Shown in pieces: positions 1 to 6,965 of a stretch of DNA of 25,779 nucleotides. The notes under the pieces were generated by a model. It was not told the DNA's origin, searched no databases, and was given only the letters and a program-made list of their open reading frames with translations. The stretch covers positions 1 to 25,779 of the forward strand of contig JBGAQP010000036.1 in NCBI GenBank assembly GCA_044220635.1, in the 5' to 3' direction. This DNA comes from JBGAQP01 sp044220635 (GTDB lineage Bacteria; Pseudomonadota; Gammaproteobacteria; Burkholderiales; Usitatibacteraceae). The position numbers were made by a program, and so were the translations under genes. How positions within the stretch are numbered: position 1 is the first letter of the stretch; each line of letters opens with the position of its first letter.

Positions 1-494
1 CGATGGCACGAGTCGCACGATTGCGTCGTCGGCACGTGGGTCGGGGTCTTCCCGGTCGCGCTGGTGCCGTTGTGGCAGGAGGCGCAGGTGCCGGGCGCCA
101 CGCCCGCGTGGTTGAAGGTGGCGGGCTTCCAGCCGGTGGTGCGATGGCACGAGTCGCACGATTGCGTCGTCGGCACGTGGGTCGGGGTCTTCCCGGTCGC
201 GCTGGTGCCGTTGTGGCACGACGCACAGGTGCCGGGCGCCACGCCCGCGTGGTTGAAGCTCGCGGGCTTCCATCCGGTGGTGCGGTGGCAGGTGTCGCAG
301 GCCTGGTTCGTCGGGACGTGCATCGAGGGCTTGCCGGTCGCGTTGCTCCCGTTGTGGCAGGAGGCGCAGGTGCCGGGCGCCACGCCCGCGTGGTTGAAGA
401 CGACGGGCTTCCACGCGGAGGTCCGGTGGCAGCTGTCGCACGCGGCGGTGGTGGGCACGTGGCCGGCGGGCTTGCCCGAGGCCTGGGTGCCGTT
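1..494 (-). repeat. 141-bp in-frame tandem repeat inside the cytochrome gene
   Basis: The same sequence recurs every 141 bp: the CxxCH-encoding hexamer or its variant starts at 72, 213, 354 and 495. One stretch of 77 bp is identical between 1-77 and 142-218. A different stretch of 46 bp is identical between 72-117 and 354-399. Each unit encodes 47 residues with two heme motifs. The next unit (495-644) has diverged and is 150 bp long. The array continues past the left edge. Confidence 0.9.
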
Positions 495-920
495 GTGACA
501 GGAGCTGCAGGAACCTGCCGTGACGCCCGAATGGGTGAACAGCGCGGGCGACCATCCGCGCGTCTGGTGGCAGGTCTCGCAGGGCGCCGTCGTGGGGATG
601 TGGCCGGAGCCCTTGGATGTCGCCGCCTGGCGACTCCCGGGCTTGTGGCAGGAGGCGCACTCGCGCGTCGTCCCGCGGAAGATGCCCCCGGCGTGGCAGG
701 TCTCGCAGCGCGCGCGGGTGTGGGCGCCGGAGAGCAGGTAACCCGTCGTCGCGTGATCGAAGGGTCGGACGCCGAAGTCGACCTCCGCCGCGATTGCCGC
801 GACTCCGCCCAGGGCGAGGGCGACCACCGCGAGCACGAGCGCGGCCAGGGCGACCAGGCCGCCGGGCCGCCGGCTCGCGCCGTGGGATGAAACGGAAAGG
901 CCCGCTCTCGAGTCTCGCAT
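1..920 (-). CDS. Secreted multiheme cytochrome c, at least 11 hemes (3' end outside window)
   Basis: Reading leftward from the ATG at 920, the frame stays open to the window edge (306 codons seen). An arginine-rich start and hydrophobic stretch (about residues 20-42) end in a likely signal-peptidase site near AAIAA. Eleven CxxCH heme-binding motifs follow (CETCH, CASCH, CETCH, CSSCH, CDSCH, CASCH, CDTCH, CASCH, CDSCH, CASCH, CDSCH). They are arranged mostly in 47-residue units with two hemes each. Each unit also carries two other conserved histidines (FNHAG and THVPT contexts), as expected for bis-His heme ligation. The likely role is electron transfer in the periplasm or outside the cell. 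No ATG lies between the start and the signal region, so 920 is preferred. A palindrome and a promoter lie upstream. The C-terminus, total heme number and any anchor cannot be seen. Confidence 0.9.
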   Translation of the reverse strand, partial: MRDSRAGLSVSSHGASRRPGGLVALAALVLAVVALALGGVAAIAAEVDFGVRPFDHATTGYLLSGAHTRARCETCHAGGIFRGTTRECASCHKPGSRQAATSKGSGHIPTTAPCETCHQTRGWSPALFTHSGVTAGSCSSCHNGTQASGKPAGHVPTTAACDSCHRTSAWKPVVFNHAGVAPGTCASCHNGSNATGKPSMHVPTNQACDTCHRTTGWKPASFNHAGVAPGTCASCHNGTSATGKTPTHVPTTQSCDSCHRTTGWKPATFNHAGVAPGTCASCHNGTSATGKTPTHVPTTQSCDSCH

Positions 921-1002
921 GTCCCGATGTCCTCAGTGTCCGGGCGCCGGGCGCGGGCCTCATCTTGTTCTTCGCCGGGCGCCGGGGCGTCCGTGGGCCT
1001 AC

Positions 1003-1019
1003 GCGGGAAATAATCCCGC
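1003..1019. promoter_or_regulatory. Palindromic operator candidate, copy 1
   Basis: The sequence GCGGGAAATAATCCCGC has perfect 6-bp arms (GCGGGA / TCCCGC) around a 5-bp AT-only centre, in a region otherwise very rich in G and C. Its first 15 bases are identical to copy 3 at 7851 and it matches copy 2 at 3728 in 14 of 17 positions. It lies 83 bp upstream of the 11-heme cytochrome start and covers the predicted transcription start, a position typical of repression. Confidence 0.7.
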
Positions 1020-1023
1020 AAGC

Positions 1024-1052
1024 ACTATAACCGCGTTTTCCCGGCTTGAGAA
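1024..1052 (-). promoter_or_regulatory. Sigma-70-type promoter for the 11-heme cytochrome gene
   Basis: On the minus strand, TTCTCA (1052-1047) and TATAGT (1029-1024) are separated by 17 bp. The -10 box matches consensus in 5 of 6 positions and the -35 box in 4 of 6. Transcription would start near 1017, inside palindrome copy 1. The leader would then be about 97 nt. Confidence 0.5.
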
Positions 1053-1071
1053 CCCCCCGGGGGAATGGGGG

Positions 1072-2838
1072 CTAGCGGCCCGTGCCCATGCCGGGGCGAA
1101 TCTTCTTCCAGTGCTCGGCCGTGTGGCAGCGCTCGCACAGCGCCCCGAAGCCCCCCGTGTGCGTGTCGTCGGCCGCGTGGCAGCCGAAGCAGGCGGTGGG
1201 CGCGGTGACCTTCGCCTCCATCGGCTTCACGTGGCACGCCGTGCACCGGACCGCGCGGTGCCGGCCGTCGAGCTTGAAGGCCGAGCGCCGGTCGTGGTCG
1301 AAGTCCCAGGCCTTCCAGCTTCGGGCGTTGTGGCACTCCTCGCACTTCGTCCCGAGCGTCTTCTTGTGGGCGTCGTCCTTCGCGTGGCAGCCGTCGCAGG
1401 TGCGCGCGGCGTCGCGGAACCGGAGCGACTTGTGGCACGCCTTGCACTCGGTCCGGTAGTGGGCGCCCGCGAGCAGGAAGCGCGACTTCGAGTGGTCGTA
1501 GGAGGCCACCTTCCACGAGGCCTCGCCGTGACAGCGCTCGCAGCGCTCGCCCTCCTGGCCCTCGTGCTTGTCGTCCTTGCGGTGGCAGGACGCGCAGTCG
1601 CTCTTCAGCTTCGCCTGGAATAGGTGGCCGGTGTGGCAGGCGTTGCACTTCGCGCGGGCGTGCCTGCCCTTGAGCGGGTACTTCGTGTCGCGGTCGTGGT
1701 CGAAGGTGATCTCGGTCCACTTGCGGTCGTTGTGGCAGGACTCGCACTTCTCGCCGTACTGCCCCTTGTGGGTGTCGTCCTTGCGGTGGCAGGAAAGGCA
1801 CTCGCGCGGGAGCTTCAGCTCGGCGCCGGGCTTGTGGCAGGCCTCGCACCTGGCTTCCTTGTGCTTGTTGCGCAGCGCGAAGCGCGTCTTGTCGTGGTCG
1901 AAGCTCGAGGTCTTCCAGCTCCTCTCGCCGTGACAGCGCTCGCACTTGTCGCCCTGGCTGCCCTTGTGCACGTCGTCCGCGCGGTGGCAGCCCACGCACG
2001 CGAGCGGCGCCTTGTCGCGGTAGAGGAACCCCTTGTGGCAGCTGTCGCACTTGACCGACGCGTGCTTGCCGAGGAGCGGATACTTCGTCTGCGTGTCGTG
2101 GCGGAAGCGGTTGCCCCAGTTCGCCGCGTCGTGGCAGGTCTCGCATTTCGGCCCGTAGCGTCCCTTGTGATGGTCGTCCTTGCGGTGGCACTCGTTGCAC
2201 TCGCGGGGCGTGGCCTTGTAGTCCTTGTCCTTGTGGCAGGCGTTGCATTTCGCCGGGACGTGCTTGCCCTCGAGCGGGAAGCGTGTCTTCGCGTGGTCGA
2301 ACTTCGCCTCCTTCCAGTTCCTCTCCGTGTGGCAGTCGTGGCACTTCGGGCCGAGCGAGCCCTTGTGGGTGTCGTCCTTCTCGTGGCAGGCGCGGCACTC
2401 GGAAGGCGCGGCGCGGAACTTCTTCCCGGGCTCGTGGCAGCCCCGGCACTCGACCTTCGGTGCCGCGTGGGCCTCCCGCAGCGGGTAGTCCGTCGCCCCG
2501 TGGTCGAACTTCGCGCTCTCGAAGGCGGCGATCCTCGCCTCGCGCCCCTTGTGCTCGGTGTGGCAGGCGCGGCATTCCTTCCCCGCCGCCTCCTTCGAGC
2601 GGCCGTGGTAGCCCGCCTTGCCGCGCACGTCGGCGGCGACCTCCTTGTGGCAGTCGAGGCACAGCCGCGTCTGCGCCGCCTTGTCGAAGCGCACGTGGCA
2701 ATTCTTGCAGTCTGCCTCGTACTTCGCATGGCCCTGGATCACCTCGCCGGGCATGACGACGGATTCGAGCGACTGCGCCGTGGCGGACGCGGCGGCGAGG
2801 GCGAGGAGGGCGTGCGCGAGACGCGCGAGGGCGCGCAT
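1072..2838 (-). CDS. Secreted 24-heme cytochrome c
   Basis: This 588-residue protein starts with a clean signal peptide (MRALARLAHALLALAAASATA, cleavage before QS). It contains 24 CxxCH motifs arranged as eight three-heme modules of about 66 residues. Typical spacing is CxxCH, 11 residues, CxxCH, 13 residues, CxxCH, 27 residues. Each module also has conserved non-motif histidines in KDDxHKG, FDH and GKH contexts, about one per heme, which predicts bis-His ligation. The spacing recalls class III / c7-type cytochromes. Its likely role is a long periplasmic or extracellular electron wire. The frame is open much further upstream, but the signal peptide fixes the start at 2838. That start lies just 2 nt after the stop of the cytochrome b gene, so the two are co-transcribed. 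Partners and substrate are unknown. Confidence 0.92.
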   Translation of the reverse strand: MRALARLAHALLALAAASATAQSLESVVMPGEVIQGHAKYEADCKNCHVRFDKAAQTRLCLDCHKEVAADVRGKAGYHGRSKEAAGKECRACHTEHKGREARIAAFESAKFDHGATDYPLREAHAAPKVECRGCHEPGKKFRAAPSECRACHEKDDTHKGSLGPKCHDCHTERNWKEAKFDHAKTRFPLEGKHVPAKCNACHKDKDYKATPRECNECHRKDDHHKGRYGPKCETCHDAANWGNRFRHDTQTKYPLLGKHASVKCDSCHKGFLYRDKAPLACVGCHRADDVHKGSQGDKCERCHGERSWKTSSFDHDKTRFALRNKHKEARCEACHKPGAELKLPRECLSCHRKDDTHKGQYGEKCESCHNDRKWTEITFDHDRDTKYPLKGRHARAKCNACHTGHLFQAKLKSDCASCHRKDDKHEGQEGERCERCHGEASWKVASYDHSKSRFLLAGAHYRTECKACHKSLRFRDAARTCDGCHAKDDAHKKTLGTKCEECHNARSWKAWDFDHDRRSAFKLDGRHRAVRCTACHVKPMEAKVTAPTACFGCHAADDTHTGGFGALCERCHTAEHWKKIRPGMGTGR

Positions 2839-2840
2839 CG

Positions 2841-3677
2841 CTAGTACATGTGCACGGCGAGGACGTGGTAGGCGGCGCTGCCCACGAGCAGCCAGACGAG
2901 CGGGATGTGCAGCACGTGCCAGGCGGAGAAGATGCGCTCGTAGGCGGTGAACTGCCCCGCGCGCTTGATCGTGCCCAGGTAGGCGCGCAGGAGCCGGCGG
3001 CCCTTCGAGGCGCGCCGGCGCATCTCGGCCTCGTCGCGGCCCTTCGCGCGGCCGCGCTCCCGGACGACGCGCTCGATCTCCGCCTGGCTGACGGCGAGCG
3101 CGCGCCGGGCCCGCCATCCCAGCGTCACGAAGCGCCAGGCGCGCGACCCCCAGGATCCGGAATGGTCGAGCGCGGCGCGGCGGTAGGCCTCGAGCTCGCG
3201 CTCGACCACGGGCGAGACCTTGATGAGCGGCGCGATCCCCGAGGAGGACTTCACGAGGCGTTCCTCGAACTCGGCGAGGCTCGCCTTGCGCCCGTAGAGG
3301 CCGTGGTGGATGCCGCGGTAGGCGAAGCGCCCGATGATCCCGCTCGCCGACACGACGACCATGCAGGTGAGCGCCACGGCCGCGTTCACCGAGCCGACCT
3401 TGAATCCCGTGTGGAAGAGCACCAGCAGGGGGCCGAGGATGCCGAGCGCCATGTGCGCCTGGAACCAGGGCTTCATCGCCCCGGCGCGGCGCATGAAGCC
3501 GGCGCGCTTGCGCACCGGGTACATCAGGAGGGCGAGCATCATCAGCCCCCCCGCGAGACCGAGGTTGTAGCCGAGGTCGTCGCCTGGCTTGTAGGGCTCG
3601 GCGAGGCGCACGACGAACGCCGCGCCCGCGAGGAGGGCGGCGAGGGTGGTGGCGGTGGCGGGTACGGCGTATCGCAT
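2841..3677 (-). CDS. Membrane cytochrome b / ferric-reductase-like protein
   Basis: A 278-residue membrane protein with hydrophobic helices at about 3-23, 37-54, 74-92, 100-117 and 250-276. A charged, basic soluble loop (about 125-245) separates the last helix. Histidines H75/H89 and H257/H271 are each 14 residues apart within helices, the spacing used by b-type hemes in ferric-reductase and cytochrome b561-like folds. H124/H125 and H254 are further candidates. I infer that it passes electrons from quinol or the neighbouring flavoprotein across the membrane to the 24-heme cytochrome encoded immediately downstream. The start ATG at 3677 follows a 96-bp divergent gap containing palindrome copy 2. 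No flavin or NAD-binding domain is present, unlike full-length ferric reductases. The family assignment comes from pattern, not from a search. Confidence 0.75.
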   Translation of the reverse strand: MRYAVPATATTLAALLAGAAFVVRLAEPYKPGDDLGYNLGLAGGLMMLALLMYPVRKRAGFMRRAGAMKPWFQAHMALGILGPLLVLFHTGFKVGSVNAAVALTCMVVVSASGIIGRFAYRGIHHGLYGRKASLAEFEERLVKSSSGIAPLIKVSPVVERELEAYRRAALDHSGSWGSRAWRFVTLGWRARRALAVSQAEIERVVRERGRAKGRDEAEMRRRASKGRRLLRAYLGTIKRAGQFTAYERIFSAWHVLHIPLVWLLVGSAAYHVLAVHMY

Positions 3678-3727
3678 GCGTGGCCTTGCGCAACAGCGAA
3701 GGGCGTGGAACCATTCCGGGACTGACT

Positions 3728-3744
3728 GCGGGAAATATTACCGC
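3728..3744. promoter_or_regulatory. Palindromic operator candidate, copy 2 (divergent gap)
   Basis: GCGGGAAATATTACCGC matches copy 1 in 14 of 17 positions, and with flanking T and A forms a 19-bp imperfect dyad (7 of 9 pairs). It sits between the cytochrome b gene (start 3677, leftward) and the flavoprotein gene (start 3774, rightward). Its AT-rich centre supplies the only -10-like sequences in the gap (TAATAT leftward, TATTAC rightward). It is therefore placed to control both directions. No good -35 box was found for either. Confidence 0.6.
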
Positions 3745-3773
3745 ACGACTTCCCTTCCGGCCACCGGAGGCCC

Positions 3774-5108
3774 GTGAACGAGATCCCGCCCGCCCTTCTC
3801 TACGGGGGGCCGCTGCTCCTCATCCTGTGGGTGTACCTGCGCCGCCAGAGCCGGCGCACGGCCGCGCACGCCGCCGCGTGGAAGGAGTCGCAGGAGGCGG
3901 GGCTCGTCGAGCCCGCCTCGATGCACCCCGTGGTGGACCCGTCGAAGTGCTTCGGCTCGGGTTCGTGCGAGCGCGCCTGCCCGGAGAAGGCCCTCGGCGT
4001 GGTGAACGGAAAGATGTTCCTCGTGAACCCGTCGGCGTGCATCGGCCACGGCGCGTGCGCCGAGTCCTGCCCCACGCACGCGATCCAGCTCGTCTTCGGC
4101 ACCGAGCGCCGCGGCATGGAGCTGCCCTTCGTGAAGCCCGACTTCGAGACCAACGTCGAGGGCCTCTTCATCGCCGGCGAGCTCGGGGGCATGGGGCTCA
4201 TCCGCAAGGCCGCCGAGCAGGGCCGGCAGGCGGTCGAGGCAATCGCGAGGCGCTCGCGGGGCGCCGCACCCCTCGACCTCGTGATCGTCGGGGCCGGTCC
4301 CGCGGGGCTCACCGCCTCGCTCGCGGCGAAGGAGAAGGGGCTGCGGTACGTCACGCTCGAGCAGGAGGACGACCTCGGGGGCTCGATCCTGCACTACCCG
4401 CGGGCGAAGATCGCGATGACCGCGCCCGTGAGGCTGCCGATCGTGGGCGCGGTGAAGATGTCGGAGATCTCCAAGGAGCAGCTGCTCGCGTTCTGGAAGA
4501 AGGTCGTGCGGGGCACGGGCCTCGCGGTGCGCTTCGGCGAGCGGATGGAGGCGCTCGAGCGCGTGCCCGGCGGATTCGAGGTCCGCACGGCAAAGGGGGC
4601 GCATCGCGCCGCGAGCGTGCTCCTCGCCCTCGGCCGGCGCGGCACGCCGCGCAAGCTCGGCGTCCCCGGCGAGGAGCTCCCCAAGGTCGTGTACCGCCTG
4701 CTCGAGCCGGAGCAGTTCGCGGGCCGGCGCGTCGTCGTCGTCGGCGGGGGCGACAGCGCCCTCGAGGCCGCGCTCGCCGTGGCCGAGGCCGGGCGCGCCG
4801 ACGTGGTCCTCTCCTACCGGGGCGAGGCGTTCAACCGCGTGAAGACGAGGAACCGCCAGCGCCTGGAGGCGGCGGCGGGGGCGGGACGGCTGCGCGTGAT
4901 GCTCGAGTCGAACGTGCGGCGCGTCGAGGCCGACGCCATCGTGATCGAGCAGAAGGGCCGCGAGATCCGCCTGGGCAACGACGCGGTGATCGTCTGCGCG
5001 GGGGGCGAGCTGCCCACGCCCTTCCTCAAGAAGGCGGGCGTGCGCATCGACACCCACCACGGCACGGCGCGCGAGGAGAGCGGGCCGGGCGCAGCCACGC
5101 GCGCGTGA
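3774..5108 (+). CDS. Membrane-anchored ferredoxin-FAD/NAD(P) oxidoreductase
   Basis: A 444-residue fusion. Residues 5-22 form one membrane anchor. Residues 52-105 form a ferredoxin-like domain with CFGSGSCERACP (C59, C65, C69) and CIGHGACAESCP (C89, C95, C99). A flavoprotein part follows, with a thioredoxin-reductase-like segment (TNVEGLFIAGELGGMG, 126-141), an FAD-type GAGPAG (173-178) and an NAD(P)-type GGGDSA (324-329). The CxxC disulfide of true thioredoxin reductases is absent, so the electrons probably go to the iron-sulfur clusters. Both cluster motifs lack the usual second cysteine (S and H instead). The start is GTG 3774, preceded by CCGGAGG. Being divergent from the cytochrome b/c genes and sharing palindrome copy 2, it is the likely cytoplasm-facing input of that chain. 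It ends 4 nt from the convergent DUF5666 gene. Confidence 0.82.
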   Translation: MNEIPPALLYGGPLLLILWVYLRRQSRRTAAHAAAWKESQEAGLVEPASMHPVVDPSKCFGSGSCERACPEKALGVVNGKMFLVNPSACIGHGACAESCPTHAIQLVFGTERRGMELPFVKPDFETNVEGLFIAGELGGMGLIRKAAEQGRQAVEAIARRSRGAAPLDLVIVGAGPAGLTASLAAKEKGLRYVTLEQEDDLGGSILHYPRAKIAMTAPVRLPIVGAVKMSEISKEQLLAFWKKVVRGTGLAVRFGERMEALERVPGGFEVRTAKGAHRAASVLLALGRRGTPRKLGVPGEELPKVVYRLLEPEQFAGRRVVVVGGGDSALEAALAVAEAGRADVVLSYRGEAFNRVKTRNRQRLEAAAGAGRLRVMLESNVRRVEADAIVIEQKGREIRLGNDAVIVCAGGELPTPFLKKAGVRIDTHHGTAREESGPGAATRA

Positions 5109-5112
5109 GGGC

Positions 5113-6960
5113 CTAGAGCTCCATCGAGAGGGTGGCGGCCTTCAGCACGCCGCCCGCGACCGGCCCCTTCACGTGGACCTTGCGGCCCACGGCGAGCTTC
5201 GCGGGCGAGCCGTTCTCGAAGACCGCGGCCGAGGCGTCGATCACCTGGCCCTTCACCGTGAAGTTCGCGATCGAGACGTAAGCGCTGATCGCCCCTTCCA
5301 CCTCCGCCTGCTCGCCGCCGGAGGACTCGAATTCGATGCGCGTGGCGGTGACCAGGCCCGCGAGGAGCGTCCCGGTGACCTTCACCTCGCGCCCGTTGGC
5401 GAGGTCGGAGGCGCGCCCGTCGTCGTAGGTCGTTTGCGCCGTGGTGGTGATCGGCTGGTTGTTCACGCGGAAGCTCGTCGCGGAGGCGAAGTCGGTGATG
5501 ACGCCGCGCAGCTCCACGGGCTGCGGCTGCGGCGGCGGCGGGGGATCGGGGCGGAACGCGACGACGGCCGCCACCAGCACCCCGGAGACCGCGCGGCCCT
5601 CGACGTCCACGATCCGGCCGTTGGCGAGGCTCGCGGCCGTGCCGTCGACGAACGCGGTGTTCGCGTTGGTCGTCACGGCCTGGCCGTTCACGCGGAAGCT
5701 CGCGGGCGAGGAGAAGTCGGTGATCGCCCCGCTCACGGCGAGCGGCGTGCCCTCGGGCTCGGGCGGCGCGAGGAAGGCGAGCGTCGCGGCGACGAGCGTG
5801 GTGCCGCGCTGCACGCCCGCGGCGCGCACGAGGCGGCCGTTGGCGAGTTCCGCGGCCGTGCCGCCGGTGTAGGCCGCGCCGGAGGCGTCGATCACCTGCT
5901 CACGCACGCGGAAGCTCGCCGGGCCCACGAAGTCGCTGATCGTCCCCTCGACGGCGATCGGCGTCTCCGGCGGGAGCTGGGTGGGAAGCGCGCGGATCTC
6001 GACCAGCGCGGCCGCGATCACGCCCCCGGCGACCGTGCCCTCGATCTCGACGCGCACGCCGTTGGCGAGCGAGGCCGCGGTGCCGCCGGTGACGATCGCG
6101 TTCGCGGCGTTCACGGGGGCCCCCAGGACGCGGAACGAGGCGGTGCCGGCGAAGTCGGTGATGAAGTCCTCGATCTCGACGCGCGCGCCGTCGGCGAGGT
6201 CGAGCTGCGAGCGCCCCTCGATGCGGGTGGCCGCGAGCGTGGCGCCTGGCGCGGGCAGCGGCCCCTCGACCTCGACGAAGCGCCCGTTCGCGAGCCCGCC
6301 CGGGAGGTTCACGAGCGTCGCGCCGGCGGACTCGACCTCCTGGTCGGCGAGGCGGAAGCGCGTGCCGGAGAGCGCCGCGACCATGCCGAGGATGCGCGTG
6401 GTGACCACCGTCCCCGGCGGCACGAGCTCGAGGCGGGTCGCGTCGATCGCGGCGGTGAGCGGGTTGCGTAGCCCGTAGACGGTGAGCGCGTCGCCGGCCT
6501 TGAGCCCCGCGAGCGACGAGGCGCCCTGCAGCGCCGTGCCCGGGCCCACGCGCACCGTCTGGCCCGAGACCGCGAGCGTGCCCGAGGCGAGGTCCACCGA
6601 TTGCAGGCCGCCTACCGTGACGGCGGTCGCGACGACGGACTTCGCGGTGGCGACGGCCGCGCCCTCGGCGAGCTCGCCGCGGACGACGACCGTCATGCCC
6701 AGGCCGAGCTCGCTCACCGGGCGATTCTCGACGCCGTTGATGGTGACCGTGGCGCCGCTCTCGTCGAAGCGGTGGCCGTTGACGATGAGGCTGCCGAAGC
6801 CCGTGATCGGCCCCTGGGCGACGATGGGCGCGACCTGGGGCATGCCCGTGCCGCCCGTGCCGACCACTTGCACGGCGTTCGAGCCCGAGCAGCCGGCGAG
6901 CAGCGCGGCGGCGGCGAGGGCGGCCGCGGGAAGCGGGAAGCGGGGGAGGGATCGGCGCAT
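5113..6960 (-). CDS. Lipoprotein with eight DUF5666-like repeats
   Basis: This 615-residue protein begins with a lipoprotein signal (lipobox LLAGC near residue 24), so it should be anchored to a membrane, probably the outer one. The rest is about eight repeats of 60-75 residues. Each has the pattern 'I-T-D-F-x-S-x-x-S-F-R-V-N-x-Q', then 'x-G-T-A-A-x-L-A-N-G-R-x-V-x-V-E-G', then a beta strand such as 'G-V-L-V-A-A'. This matches DUF5666, small beta-barrel-like domains of unknown function. A proline-rich linker (DPPPPPQPQP) lies before the seventh repeat. ATG 6960 is chosen; a TTG at 6969 overlapping the upstream stop is an alternative. It directly follows the DUF6502-like gene (5-nt gap), so both are one operon. 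Function is unknown; a binding or scaffold role is only a guess. Confidence 0.85.
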   Translation of the reverse strand: MRRSLPRFPLPAAALAAAALLAGCSGSNAVQVVGTGGTGMPQVAPIVAQGPITGFGSLIVNGHRFDESGATVTINGVENRPVSELGLGMTVVVRGELAEGAAVATAKSVVATAVTVGGLQSVDLASGTLAVSGQTVRVGPGTALQGASSLAGLKAGDALTVYGLRNPLTAAIDATRLELVPPGTVVTTRILGMVAALSGTRFRLADQEVESAGATLVNLPGGLANGRFVEVEGPLPAPGATLAATRIEGRSQLDLADGARVEIEDFITDFAGTASFRVLGAPVNAANAIVTGGTAASLANGVRVEIEGTVAGGVIAAALVEIRALPTQLPPETPIAVEGTISDFVGPASFRVREQVIDASGAAYTGGTAAELANGRLVRAAGVQRGTTLVAATLAFLAPPEPEGTPLAVSGAITDFSSPASFRVNGQAVTTNANTAFVDGTAASLANGRIVDVEGRAVSGVLVAAVVAFRPDPPPPPQPQPVELRGVITDFASATSFRVNNQPITTTAQTTYDDGRASDLANGREVKVTGTLLAGLVTATRIEFESSGGEQAEVEGAISAYVSIANFTVKGQVIDASAAVFENGSPAKLAVGRKVHVKGPVAGGVLKAATLSMEL

Positions 6961-6965
6961 GGTCG

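Noticed and set aside
1..494. Regular repeats that might suggest a CRISPR array
   Set aside because: The period is 141 bp, divisible by three, in frame and encoding heme modules; there are no short repeats with unique spacers.
3..890. Plus-strand open frame over the 11-heme cytochrome
   Set aside because: Its repeats merely mirror the cytochrome repeats; the minus strand encodes regular CxxCH motifs after a signal peptide.
1624..2844. Long plus-strand open frame opposite the 24-heme gene
   Set aside because: It is the antisense shadow of a GC-rich gene; its low-complexity Val/Ala/Leu translation has no domain, while the minus strand has 24 heme motifs and a signal peptide.
2839..3714. N-terminal extension of the 24-heme cytochrome to 3714
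   Set aside because: The extension is an arginine/histidine-rich shadow of the cytochrome b gene; the signal peptide at 2838 marks the real start.
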